64,000 nucleotides of DNA from Pontibacter sp. HSC-14F20 (lineage in GTDB: Bacteria > Bacteroidota > Bacteroidia > Cytophagales > Hymenobacteraceae). Both the position numbers and the translations under genes were made by a program. The notes beneath the pieces were generated by a model. That model searched no databases. It was not told the origin of the DNA and saw nothing but the letters and a program-made list of their open reading frames with translations. Location: NCBI RefSeq assembly GCF_019599265.1, contig NZ_JAHZTC010000002.1, forward strand, positions 186,001 through 250,000. Reading direction: 5' to 3'. Shown here one piece after another: positions 51,526-60,419 of this stretch (position 1 is its first letter; each line of letters opens with the position of its first letter).

Positions 51526-53133
51526 ATGAAAGCACCGGATTTTGACTTCGTGGTGTTAGGCAGTGGTGTTGCGGGGCTCACGTTTGCCCTGCAGGCCGCT
51601 GTCCATGGCCGCGTACTGGTGCTCTGCAAGGCTAACTTTTCCGAAACTAACACTGCCTACGCGCAGGGTGGTATAGCCGTCGTCCTCGACCCAACCGACA
51701 CTTTCGAGCAGCATGTGCAGGACACATTGGAGGCCGGTGCCGGACTCTGTGACGAGGTAGCTGTGCGTTATGTGGTGCAAGAGGCGCCGGCTGCTATACG
51801 CTGGTTGCAAGGTATAGCCGTAGGTTTCGACAAAGCAGCATCAGGCGATATGGCCCTCGGGCTGGAAGGTGGCCACAGCCATCACCGCGTTGTGCATGTA
51901 AAAGACCATACGGGCCGCAGCGTGCAGCAAGCGCTGGGAAAAGCGGTGCGGCGTCACCCCAACATCTTCGTGCAGGAACATCAGATGGGTATAGAACTAC
52001 TCACCGATACCAGCAGTACAGGTACGTTTTGCTATGGCGTACAGGTGCTGGATCTGCACACACAGGAGGTGCGGTCTATACCTGCACAAGCGGTGGTGCT
52101 GGCCACTGGCGGCTCCGGTCAGGTATACCAATATACCACCAACCCAGGTATAGCCACCGGCGACGGACTGGCCATGGCTGCCCGTGCGGGAGCCGATATC
52201 CAGCACATGGAGTTCTTCCAGTTTCACCCGACTGCTTTATATCAACCCAACGGCGAAGTTTTCCTGATCAGCGAGGCGCTGCGGGGAGCGGGAGCGGAGC
52301 TGGTTTTGCCGGACGGCAGCCGCTTCATGCACCTGTATCATCCGCTGGGTTCTTTGGCCCCCCGCGACATTGTTGCCCGCGCCGTACTCACCGAAATGCA
52401 GCGCCACCAAAGTCCCTGTCTATACCTGGATGTACGCCATTTACCTGCCGGCAAGGTTTCCGAAAACTTTCCTTCTATTTATCATAAGTGTACCACTATT
52501 GGTATTGATGTCGAAAAGGAGCTTATACCAATTGTACCGGCGGCGCATTACCAGTGTGGCGGCGTGAAAACAGATCTGAGTGGGCTGACCTCCATTGACC
52601 GGCTTTATGCGATAGGAGAAGTGGCCTGCACGGGTCTGCATGGAGCAAACCGGCTGGCCAGTAACTCGCTGCTGGAAGGCGTAGTATTTGCGCAGAGTGC
52701 CGCAGGGCATATAGCGCATTTGGTTCCTAAGAAATTGGAAGCTATACCTGTAAGCTTAGAAAAAAATGACGTGGGCGAGTTGTGGTATGGGATGCGGGAA
52801 GAGATAGCGCGAAATCGCAACAGACTGCAAAAGCTACTATGGGAACAGGCCGGCATTGTTCGATCAGCAATGGGTTTGCAGCGATGCCAGACCGAACTCG
52901 AAGATTTGCAGCGCAAGGGGAGAGGTATAGCCTACCTGACAGGTATACAACAGGAGGTACTGGAACTGCAGAACCTGATCACCGTAGCCGAACTCATAAC
53001 CAAAGCCGCATTGGCCAGACAGGAGAGTGTGGGTGGTCATTTCGTCACGAATACTCGTCCTGACAAAAATCGCACTCCGTACAGAGCAGTTTTAAAAGAT
53101 ATTTCTGAAACAGGTATACAGGCACTTTTTTGA
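51526..53133 (+). CDS. nadB: L-aspartate oxidase
   Basis: 535 residues from ATG 51526 (a TTG two codons earlier is less likely). Oxidises aspartate to iminoaspartate with FAD, the substrate of NadA. It has the FAD dinucleotide motif G-S-G-V-A-G-L, then Y-A-Q-G-G-I-A, E-G-G-H-S-H-H, F-H-P-T-A and A-A-H-Y-Q-C-G-G. In anaerobic conditions fumarate can replace oxygen as electron acceptor. Operon with nadA. Confidence 0.95.
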   Translation: MKAPDFDFVVLGSGVAGLTFALQAAVHGRVLVLCKANFSETNTAYAQGGIAVVLDPTDTFEQHVQDTLEAGAGLCDEVAVRYVVQEAPAAIRWLQGIAVGFDKAASGDMALGLEGGHSHHRVVHVKDHTGRSVQQALGKAVRRHPNIFVQEHQMGIELLTDTSSTGTFCYGVQVLDLHTQEVRSIPAQAVVLATGGSGQVYQYTTNPGIATGDGLAMAARAGADIQHMEFFQFHPTALYQPNGEVFLISEALRGAGAELVLPDGSRFMHLYHPLGSLAPRDIVARAVLTEMQRHQSPCLYLDVRHLPAGKVSENFPSIYHKCTTIGIDVEKELIPIVPAAHYQCGGVKTDLSGLTSIDRLYAIGEVACTGLHGANRLASNSLLEGVVFAQSAAGHIAHLVPKKLEAIPVSLEKNDVGELWYGMREEIARNRNRLQKLLWEQAGIVRSAMGLQRCQTELEDLQRKGRGIAYLTGIQQEVLELQNLITVAELITKAALARQESVGGHFVTNTRPDKNRTPYRAVLKDISETGIQALF

Positions 53134-53174
53134 GAATAGGGCCGTACTGCTTATATTTAGGAAATTAAACACAC

Positions 53175-54719
53175 TTGGAAGAGTACGAAAATTCATCTAA
53201 TCAGCTTTTAGACAATGCGTCTCGACTGAAAGCCATTATCGAAACAGCAATCGATGGCATCATCACCATCGACCGCAGGGGCGTTGTAGAATCCGTTAAC
53301 CCGGCGGCGGCGCATATTTTTGGCTATCAGCCCGAAGAGATAATAGGTAATAATGTGAGCATGCTCATGCCGGAGCCAGACCATAGTCTGCACGACAAAT
53401 ACCTCGACAACTACCACCGCACCGGGGTAGGGCAAATCATCGGCAAAGGGCGCGAAGTACTGGGCAAAAAGAAAGACGGCGTTGTGTTTCCGTTTCTGCT
53501 CAGCATCAGCGAAGTGAACTTGCACGACAAGCAGATCTTTACCGGTATCATACACGACATCACGGAACTCAAAAAAACAGAGGCCGCGTTGCGCGAAAGC
53601 GAAAGCCGCATCAATTCCATCATCCAGACTGCTGTAGACGGTATCATTACTATCGACACACGCGGTGTGATTGAAATGATCAACCCATCGGCCTGCAGGC
53701 TGTTTGGCTATGGTGAGTCGGAGGTAATTGGCCGCAAGATCAACCTGCTCATGCCAGAGCCGGATAAGAGTCTGCATGACAACTACATGCACCACTACCA
53801 CGAGACGGGCGAGAAGCGCATTATAGGTATAGGCCGCGAGGTAACCGGGCTCAAAAAAGACGGTACCATCTTCCCGCTATACCTGAGCATCAGCGAAGTA
53901 TACCTGGCCGACCGCAAGGTATACACCGGCTTCATACACGACATCACCCGACAGAAAGTAACCGAAGAGCGCCTGCGCCGCTATGCCGCCGAACTGGAGC
54001 GAAGCAACCGCGAGTTGCAGGATTTTGCCTACGTTTCGTCGCACGATTTGCAGGAGCCTCTGCGCAAGATTCAGGCCTTCGGTGACCGACTCAAAATGAA
54101 GGAGTACGAGAACCTGAGCGATCAGGGCAAGGACTATGTGGATCGCATGCTCAACGCAGCCAGCCGGATGCAGAACCTGATCAACGACTTGCTCACTTTT
54201 TCAAGAGTTACTTCCAAGTCCAAGCCTTTTGTGAAAACAGACCTGAACCAGATTGCGCGTGACGTGATCTCGGATCTGGAAATTGCCATAGAACGCTCAC
54301 ATGCCAAAGTGGAGGTAGAGCAGCTGCCGGTCATTCAGGCAGAACCTACGCAGTTGCGCCAGCTGCTGCAGAACCTGATCAGCAATGCCATCAAGTTCCG
54401 CAAAGATGAAGTGGATCCTGTGGTGAAGGTATACGCCAAAGAAGTGCAGGTAAAAGCGCATATGACCTCCACGCCGGGCGACGAACTGGTGGAGCTGCAT
54501 GTAGAGGACAACGGCATTGGCTTTGAGGAGAAGTACCTGGACCGGATCTTCAATATCTTTCAACGACTGGAAGGGCAGAAGTATGAGGGCTCCGGTATAG
54601 GGCTGGCCATCTGCCGTAAAATTGCGATCCGGCACGGAGGAGACATCACAGCCAAAAGTAAGCCGGGCGAGGGTACGCATTTTATTGTTACTTTAGCAAA
54701 AACTCACCTGAAGGAATAA
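53175..54719 (+). CDS. Sensor histidine kinase with two FixL-like heme PAS domains
   Basis: 514 residues, starting at TTG 53175 since no nearby ATG gives a full first PAS domain. PAS1 (about 15-130) and PAS2 (about 143-258) are both FixL-like: M-P-E-P-D-x-S-L-H-D-x-Y with the proximal heme His at 73 and 201, and the R-E after G-x-G giving the distal Arg at 93 and 221. Then HisKA with H290 (S-S-H-D-L-Q-E-P) and an HATPase domain (D-N-G-I-G-F; G-S-G-I-G-L-A-I). No membrane helix, so it is a cytoplasmic O2 (or NO) sensor. Next to three response-regulator genes, the last a receiver-Crp fusion. Confidence 0.88.
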   Translation: MEEYENSSNQLLDNASRLKAIIETAIDGIITIDRRGVVESVNPAAAHIFGYQPEEIIGNNVSMLMPEPDHSLHDKYLDNYHRTGVGQIIGKGREVLGKKKDGVVFPFLLSISEVNLHDKQIFTGIIHDITELKKTEAALRESESRINSIIQTAVDGIITIDTRGVIEMINPSACRLFGYGESEVIGRKINLLMPEPDKSLHDNYMHHYHETGEKRIIGIGREVTGLKKDGTIFPLYLSISEVYLADRKVYTGFIHDITRQKVTEERLRRYAAELERSNRELQDFAYVSSHDLQEPLRKIQAFGDRLKMKEYENLSDQGKDYVDRMLNAASRMQNLINDLLTFSRVTSKSKPFVKTDLNQIARDVISDLEIAIERSHAKVEVEQLPVIQAEPTQLRQLLQNLISNAIKFRKDEVDPVVKVYAKEVQVKAHMTSTPGDELVELHVEDNGIGFEEKYLDRIFNIFQRLEGQKYEGSGIGLAICRKIAIRHGGDITAKSKPGEGTHFIVTLAKTHLKE

Positions 54720-54725
54720 ACGCCA

Positions 54726-55172
54726 ATGAAATCGAATAGACCTATTGTGATACTGATAGCCGACGACGACGCCGAAGATCGTATGCTCATTAAAGAGGCG
54801 CTGGACGAAAACCGACTGAGCAATGCGATACAGTTTGTAGAAAACGGCGAAGAGCTGATGGACTACCTGCACAACCGCGGCAGGTTCACCGATAAGGAAA
54901 AATACCAGACACCGGGCCTTATTCTGCTTGATCTGAACATGCCGAAAAAAGACGGTCGCGAGGCGCTGAAGGAAATAAAAGCCGACGAACACCTGCGCGT
55001 GCTGCCCGTGGTGGTACTCACTACTTCCAAGGCCGAGGAGGATATTCTGCGTACCTACGATCTGGGCGTGAGCTCTTTCATCACCAAGCCGGTCACTTTC
55101 AGCTCGCTCGTGGACGTGATGCGCACCCTGAGCAAGTATTGGTTTGAAATTGTAGAGCTGCCCAAACCGTAG
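54726..55172 (+). CDS. Single-domain response regulator (Rcp1-like)
   Basis: 148 residues, only a receiver domain. Acidic pocket A-D-D-D, phospho-acceptor Asp69 (L-L-D-L-N-M-P), Thr in L-T-T-S, Lys in I-T-K-P. The Y-L-H-N-R-G-R insert is typical of Rcp1-like receivers coupled to PAS/GAF kinases. Starts 6 bases after the heme PAS kinase. It may compete for phosphate or pass it to other proteins. Confidence 0.9.
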   Translation: MKSNRPIVILIADDDAEDRMLIKEALDENRLSNAIQFVENGEELMDYLHNRGRFTDKEKYQTPGLILLDLNMPKKDGREALKEIKADEHLRVLPVVVLTTSKAEEDILRTYDLGVSSFITKPVTFSSLVDVMRTLSKYWFEIVELPKP

Positions 55173-55262
55173 GTTTGAGTCGCGAGTTACGAGTCGCGAG
55201 TTTTTTAACTCAGAACTCGAGACTCAGAACTCAGAACTCTCAAACCCCCAAACTCCCAAACT
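55173..55262 (+). repeat. GAGTCGCGAGTT / ACTCAGAACTC repeat cluster
   Basis: Between two signalling genes lie two copies of GAGTCGCGAGTT, then GAGTTTTTTAACTC, then three copies of ACTCAGAACTC (55208-55218, 55222-55232, 55229-55239) and AACTCCCAAA-type words. The parts are partly complementary, so a hairpin can form. The same words recur at 49599-49623 and, more weakly, near 63523-63553. Confidence 0.65.
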
Positions 55263-55268
55263 CATAAT

Positions 55269-56501
55269 ATGCTTGACAGAATACGTGTTTTGCTGGTGGA
55301 TGATGATGAGGATGATTTCATCATTACGCGGGATATTATGGATGATATACCCGGGCGCAACTACGTGCTCGAGTGGGCGCCTTCCTTTAGCAAGGCAATC
55401 GATATTATCAGGGAGCAGCGGCACCATGTATACCTGGTCGATTTCAGGCTGGGTGCGCATGATGGACTGGAGCTGATCACAAAGGCCGTGAATGAAGGAA
55501 TAGCAGCACCCTTTATTCTGCTTACAGGGCAAAGCGACCGCGAAACCGACGAGAAAGCCATGCGGGCCGGCGCCCAGGATTACCTTGTAAAGGGCACTTT
55601 CAACCCTTACGATCTGGAGCGTTCGATCAGGTATAGTATTGAACACGCCAAGAGCCTGGCCGAAATTCAGAAGCTGAACACCGAGTTGGAACAGCGTGTT
55701 GAGGAGCGCACACAGGAACTGGCCGCAGCTATACAAAACCTGGAGAAGGCGAACCGGACGCTAAAAAAGGCACAGACTGAAATATACAAGGCACTGCAAA
55801 AGGAGAAGGAGCTGCACGAACTCAAGTCGCGCTTCGTGACCATTGCCTCGCACGAGTTCCGCACACCGCTCAGCACGGTTCTTTCCTCCGCATCGCTCAT
55901 TACAAAGTATAAAACTGCCGAAGACGATGAAAAACGCCTGAAGCACGTGGGGCGGATCAAGTCGGCGGTGCATAACCTGACCAATATCCTCAACGACTTC
56001 CTGTCGATCAGCAGGATGGAGGAGGGGAAGATCAACAACGTGCCAAGTACCTTTGATCTGCAGGGCTTCTCGGCAGAAGTGGTCGACGAAATGCAGGGCT
56101 TCCTGAAAGAGGGGCAGCGCATTGATTACCGGCACGAAGGTACGCAGCAGACGGTATACCTGGATAAGCAGCTCATGCGCAATGTCATGATCAACCTGCT
56201 CTCCAATGGCAGCAAATACTCAGGAGAGGATAGTACGATCTGGTTTACGACATCCATCCAGGAAGGGATTATTACCCTGGAAGTGCGCGACGAAGGCATC
56301 GGTATACCTGACGAAGACAAAACGCACTTGTTTACGCCTTTCTTCAGAGCGCAGAACGTCACCAACATACAGGGAACGGGTCTGGGGCTCAACATCGTTA
56401 AAAAATATGTAGAAATAATGGGTGGCGAGCTGCGCTATGAAAGCCAACTGGGCCACGGCACCACCTTCACCATCATGTTGCCATATACCGCACAGATATG
56501 A
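55269..56501 (+). CDS. Receiver-first hybrid histidine kinase
   Basis: 410 residues: receiver (1-120, Asp58 in Y-L-V-D-F), a long coiled coil (about 125-185, rich in Glu/Gln/Leu), HisKA with H195 (A-S-H-E-F-R-T-P) and HATPase (D-E-G-I-G-I; G-T-G-L-G-L-N-I). No membrane helix or sensor domain, so input must come by phosphotransfer to the receiver. Its stop overlaps the next gene (ATGA), indicating coupled translation with the receiver-Crp regulator, its likely target. Confidence 0.9.
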   Translation: MLDRIRVLLVDDDEDDFIITRDIMDDIPGRNYVLEWAPSFSKAIDIIREQRHHVYLVDFRLGAHDGLELITKAVNEGIAAPFILLTGQSDRETDEKAMRAGAQDYLVKGTFNPYDLERSIRYSIEHAKSLAEIQKLNTELEQRVEERTQELAAAIQNLEKANRTLKKAQTEIYKALQKEKELHELKSRFVTIASHEFRTPLSTVLSSASLITKYKTAEDDEKRLKHVGRIKSAVHNLTNILNDFLSISRMEEGKINNVPSTFDLQGFSAEVVDEMQGFLKEGQRIDYRHEGTQQTVYLDKQLMRNVMINLLSNGSKYSGEDSTIWFTTSIQEGIITLEVRDEGIGIPDEDKTHLFTPFFRAQNVTNIQGTGLGLNIVKKYVEIMGGELRYESQLGHGTTFTIMLPYTAQI

Positions 56502-57559
56502 AAAAGATATTACTGATTGAAGATAATCAGGAGATACGGGAGAACACAGCCGAGATCCTGTCGCTGGCCAACTACCAGGTACTCGAAGCTCCCAATGGCA
56601 AACTGGGTGTTGACCTGGCCAAAAAAGAACACCCGGACCTGATCATCTGCGATATCATGATGCCCCAGCTCGACGGTTATGGCGTGCTGCACATGCTCAG
56701 CAAATTCCCTGAAACGGCCAGTATTCCCTTTGTCTTTCTGACGGCCAAATCAGAGAAAGAAGACTTCCGCAAAGGCATGAACCTGGGAGCGGATGATTAC
56801 CTGACAAAACCCTTCGATGATGTGGAGTTGCTGGACGTGGTGGAGATGCGCCTGAAGAAAAATGAGATCTTGAAGGCTGAGTTTCAGCGTAACGTGCAGG
56901 GCCTCGACAATTTTATACAGGAAGCAAAAGGGTATGAAGAGCTCAACAAACTGATTTCTGAAAACCGCCGTGTGACGGTGTTCCGCAAAAAGCAGCATCT
57001 GTTCTCGGAAGGCAATTATCCAAGTAACCTGTACTTCCTGAACAAGGGCAAGATCAAGACCTACAAATCGAACGAGGAAGGCCGGGAGTACATCACCTGC
57101 CTCTACAAAGACGGTGATTTTATCGGCTACCTCGATTTGCTGGAAGAGAAAGCTTACCGCGAGTCGGCGATGGCGCTCGAGGATTCCGAGGTATACATTA
57201 TTCCGCGCGAGGATTTCTATACCTTGCTCTACCAGAACCGCGACGTAGCGGGCAAATTCATCAAGATCCTGTCAGACAACCTGGCCGATCGGGAAGAGCG
57301 TTTGCTGAAACTGGCCTACAACTCGGTGCGCAAGCGTGTAGCAGAGGCATTGCTGTTCGTAGAAAGGCAATACAAAGAAGACCCGAACTACAAGTCAGAA
57401 GTATCGATCACGCGCGAGGATCTGGCCAGTATTGTGGGCGCTTCCAAAGAGACGGTGATCCGTACCCTGGCTGATTTTAAAGACGAGCACCTGATCGACA
57501 CCCGCGGCAGCAAGATCACCATTCTGAATGCACAGAAACTGGAGCGGATGCGGAATTAA
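56498..57559 (+). CDS. Response regulator fused to a Crp/Fnr DNA-binding protein
   Basis: 353 residues: receiver (1-120, phospho-acceptor Asp52 in I-C-D-I-M-M-P), a linker helix (about 120-155), a cyclic-nucleotide-fold domain (about 156-265) and a Crp-type winged helix (about 270-345). The recognition helix S-K-E-T-V-I-R-T-L keeps Glu318 and Arg322, the residues that in Crp/Fnr proteins read the TGA half-site. The cyclic-nucleotide pocket lacks the R-S pair of Crp, so control is more likely by phosphorylation. It thus combines the roles of FixJ and FixK in one protein. Candidate activator of the TGAC-N4-GTCA promoters. Confidence 0.88.
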   Translation: MKKILLIEDNQEIRENTAEILSLANYQVLEAPNGKLGVDLAKKEHPDLIICDIMMPQLDGYGVLHMLSKFPETASIPFVFLTAKSEKEDFRKGMNLGADDYLTKPFDDVELLDVVEMRLKKNEILKAEFQRNVQGLDNFIQEAKGYEELNKLISENRRVTVFRKKQHLFSEGNYPSNLYFLNKGKIKTYKSNEEGREYITCLYKDGDFIGYLDLLEEKAYRESAMALEDSEVYIIPREDFYTLLYQNRDVAGKFIKILSDNLADREERLLKLAYNSVRKRVAEALLFVERQYKEDPNYKSEVSITREDLASIVGASKETVIRTLADFKDEHLIDTRGSKITILNAQKLERMRN

Positions 57560-57590
57560 GAGAAACATTGACATTTCTCCTGCCTGAAAG

Positions 57591-57633
57591 TGACGAAAGT
57601 CATACTTTCCGAACCCAGGTTTTAAGAAATTTG
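57591..57633 (+). promoter_or_regulatory. hemA promoter with Crp/Fnr-like box
   Basis: TGAC-GAAA-GTCA (57591-57602) is centred exactly 33 bases upstream of GAAATTTG (57626-57633, TAnnTTTG with one mismatch), a class II arrangement. This repeats the norZ spacing and its GAnnTTTG element. It lies just after the receiver-Crp gene. Confidence 0.68.
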
Positions 57634-57654
57634 CATTGTATCTGAGAGAAAGAC

Positions 57655-58917
57655 ATGCAAAACCAGTTTAAAGCCCTTACATTATCTTACAAGCAAGCAC
57701 CTATCGCCGTACGTGAAGCCGTATCGCTCAACGAAATCGGCTGTCGTAATCTGCTCGATAAGATACGCGAGTTTACCAATGCGCAGGATGTGATGGTGCT
57801 TTCTACCTGTAACCGTACGGAGGTCTACTACGCCGCTGCACAAGACCTTTCCCGCGAAATCATCAAACTGATCGCAATTGAGAAGGGCTTTATCGCAACA
57901 AAAGAGATTTCAACTTATTTCCAGCACATCACCGATCACCAGCAGGCGGTACAGCACTTATTTTATGTGTCGCTGGGGCTGGAGTCGCAGGTGGTGGGCG
58001 ATATGCAGATACTGAATCAGGTGAAAAAAGCCTACCAGTGGACAGCCGATGCTGATATGGCCGGTCCTTTTCTGCACAGGCTGATGCATACCATCTTCTA
58101 TACCAATAAGCAGGTATTCAACCAGACCGCCTTTTTTGATGGTGCTGCTTCGGTATCGTACGCTACGGTAGAGTTGGTAGAGGAGCTTACCAGAGGGATG
58201 GTTGATCCGCGTGTACTCATGATCGGGGTAGGGGAGATCGGCGCCAATGTGTGCGACAACTTCGGAAAGTCGAAGATCAGTAACGTGGCCATCGCCAACC
58301 GTACGCATCACAAAGCTTTGGAACTGGCGCAGAAAACCAATGCCCGTGCTATTTACTGGGAGAATGTTTGGGAAGAAATGGCGAATGCGGATGTGGTGAT
58401 CTCGTCTGTGCCAGGCGACTGCTTTTTTATAGGACAGACTGATGTGGCGAAGTTAGGTGAAAATGCTCCCCAGTTCTTTGTAGACCTTTCCATGCCGCGC
58501 AGCATCGATGCCGCGATCGAAGCCCTGCCAAACACCAGGGTATACAACGTAGACAATATTCGTAACCGAGCCACCGAGGCGCTGGCCATCCGCATAGCTG
58601 CCATTCCTCAGGTTAAGGAAATTATAACAGAAGCGCTGGCGGAGTTCAGCACCTGGACCCGCGAAATGGCCATGTCGCCGGCCCTGCAGCAGTTCAAAAA
58701 TCGTCTGGAGGAAATTCGTCAGCAGGAGTTAGCCCGCTATACCAAGAAACTGGGCGATGACCAAAAAGAGCTTGTGGAAGCCATCACCAAAAACATCCTC
58801 AACAAGATCGTAAAACTGCCTGCCCTGGAGCTGAAAGCAGCCTGCCAGCGTGGTGGGTCGGAGGCCCTGCTGGAAGGATTGAGCGCACTGTTTAACCTCG
58901 AAAAACAGGAAGCCTAG
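57655..58917 (+). CDS. hemA: Glutamyl-tRNA reductase
   Basis: 420 residues. Reduces glutamyl-tRNA to glutamate-1-semialdehyde, the first step of C5 heme synthesis. Catalytic Cys52 lies in S-T-C-N-R-T-E; H-L-F-Y-V-S-L-G-L-E-S and the NADPH-binding G-V-G-E-I-G-A are intact. Denitrification enzymes in this window need much heme, and the Crp/Fnr-like box upstream suggests joint control. Heme PAS sensor genes lie just upstream. Confidence 0.95.
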   Translation: MQNQFKALTLSYKQAPIAVREAVSLNEIGCRNLLDKIREFTNAQDVMVLSTCNRTEVYYAAAQDLSREIIKLIAIEKGFIATKEISTYFQHITDHQQAVQHLFYVSLGLESQVVGDMQILNQVKKAYQWTADADMAGPFLHRLMHTIFYTNKQVFNQTAFFDGAASVSYATVELVEELTRGMVDPRVLMIGVGEIGANVCDNFGKSKISNVAIANRTHHKALELAQKTNARAIYWENVWEEMANADVVISSVPGDCFFIGQTDVAKLGENAPQFFVDLSMPRSIDAAIEALPNTRVYNVDNIRNRATEALAIRIAAIPQVKEIITEALAEFSTWTREMAMSPALQQFKNRLEEIRQQELARYTKKLGDDQKELVEAITKNILNKIVKLPALELKAACQRGGSEALLEGLSALFNLEKQEA

Positions 58918-58940
58918 GCTATACCTGTCGGTACTTATTG

Positions 58941-59549
58941 CTAGTTTATGGGAATTGAAAAGATCTTCAGAATATCCGGCACCCTGTAGCGCGATTCCCG
59001 CTGATCCTGCAATATTTTTTGTCCATACCTGAAATTGGCTTTAGCATCCATGGCGGGCATATCCCTAATCGATTTGTAAACGAAAGGAGGAGGTATAACG
59101 GGTAGTTGATCTTTAGGATCTTCAGGAAGTTTGGTGCGCAAAACGGCTTGTCTCAGATCATACTCTGTTGCCCAGGGCATCACATCCACAGTAGGCAACT
59201 TATTCTCTTTTCTTTCGAGCACAATTTTTAGCGTCAGCTGGCCTTCAGTGGTCTCCAAAGGAACAGCCAGGTATAGCTTTTCATAACCGAGGGCACCAAA
59301 AACTACCGTATCGCCTGCCACAACTGGCATTGAGAAATAACCGCTTTTGCGGGTATACGTCCCTCTTTTGGTGCCCGGTACATACACGGCCACGCCTTCC
59401 AGAGCTGTGACGCTATCGCTTGCATATACCATACCTGAGAACTGAATCACCTGTTTGTCTATAGGCAGACTGTGCTGCCCCAGTGTTGCAGTGCTAGCCA
59501 GAAGTAACAACAAAAAAGTAGCAGCGGAGACAACCAGGTTTCTTTTCAT
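58941..59549 (-). CDS. Exported CarboxypepD_reg-like protein, 202 aa
   Basis: Signal peptide (K-R-N-L-V-V-S then L-L-L-L-L, cleavage near L-G-Q), followed by a carboxypeptidase-regulatory-like beta-sandwich (about 35-115; G-V-A-V-Y-V-P-G-T, S-G-Y-F-S-M-P-V) of the kind found at the start of Bacteroidetes SusC-type proteins. The C-terminal 80 residues have no known domain. 24 bases downstream of the related gene at 59574, so probably one operon. Role at the cell envelope unknown. Confidence 0.78.
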   Translation of the reverse strand: MKRNLVVSAATFLLLLLASTATLGQHSLPIDKQVIQFSGMVYASDSVTALEGVAVYVPGTKRGTYTRKSGYFSMPVVAGDTVVFGALGYEKLYLAVPLETTEGQLTLKIVLERKENKLPTVDVMPWATEYDLRQAVLRTKLPEDPKDQLPVIPPPFVYKSIRDMPAMDAKANFRYGQKILQDQRESRYRVPDILKIFSIPIN

Positions 59550-59573
59550 AGTGCGCAGGTATAGCCAGAACCG

Positions 59574-60419
59574 TTACTGCCTCACCGTGACATAAGCCGC
59601 CAACCGGCCACCTAGACCTTTTTCCCAGTCGCCCAGGCTGGCTTTCCGGGAGTAGAAGCTGCCACCGAACGCAGCCCCGTAAATAAAGATGTATTTCTCG
59701 TGCTTGCTGTAATCGGGCAGATACTCTATACCTAAAAAGAAATCCTCGTCCACCACCAGGCCATACTGCTCAAGCGGAACCGTGACCCAGCCCTGCGTAA
59801 GCGGCAGCCGCCTGATGACGCTCTTCTCGACCAATCGCTCGCCCGGCATACCTGCTGTGTTCTTATACAGATTGATGCGGAAAGTAGCAGAATCGAGTTT
59901 GATGCTGCGCAGGTATACCGTGGCAGACAGAATTTCGGAAGTTTTATTGTTGAGCTTGATAAACTTGCCCAGTTCGGATATGTCCTCTGAGTGAACAGTT
60001 TCAGCAGAGCCATAGAGAAACGGATTGCGCGAAGTAGTACCGATTTTTTTTATTTTAGGCGCTTTGCTGCTGATGACGACTTCGTGCAATGCGGTGGTTT
60101 TTTCGGTGAGCTCGAAGCGGGTGTTACGGTTAGAAAGGATAGAAGAAACCGGTAGCGAAAGCTCGTTGTGCCCAATAGCAGAGAAAGTGAGCGTGTCCTG
60201 CCTGTTTTCTTCTTTCAGATTAATTTTGAAGCTGCCGTCCGGCCTGGTTGCCGTGCCGATGTTCTTCTTTTTGATGCCGATGTTGACGTAAGGTATAGCC
60301 TGCTGCTGTGCGGCGCTCTGAACGGTACCACTTATCTGAAAGCCTTGTCCAAAAGTGATGCTGGTTGTGAGCAGCAAGAAAAACGTGATAAACAGTCGGG
60401 TCAGTTTGTTTTCTGGCAT
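59574..60419 (-). CDS. Exported CarboxypepD_reg-like protein, 281 aa
   Basis: Signal peptide ending near T-F-G-Q, a CarboxypepD_reg-like domain (about 28-110; I-P-Y-V-N-I-G-I, D-G-S-F-K-I-N-L), then a beta-rich C-terminal half with V-D-E-D-F-F-L-G-I-E-Y. Likely a surface or periplasmic protein. Upstream partner of the 202-residue gene. No specific function can be given. Confidence 0.78.
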   Translation of the reverse strand: MPENKLTRLFITFFLLLTTSITFGQGFQISGTVQSAAQQQAIPYVNIGIKKKNIGTATRPDGSFKINLKEENRQDTLTFSAIGHNELSLPVSSILSNRNTRFELTEKTTALHEVVISSKAPKIKKIGTTSRNPFLYGSAETVHSEDISELGKFIKLNNKTSEILSATVYLRSIKLDSATFRINLYKNTAGMPGERLVEKSVIRRLPLTQGWVTVPLEQYGLVVDEDFFLGIEYLPDYSKHEKYIFIYGAAFGGSFYSRKASLGDWEKGLGGRLAAYVTVRQ

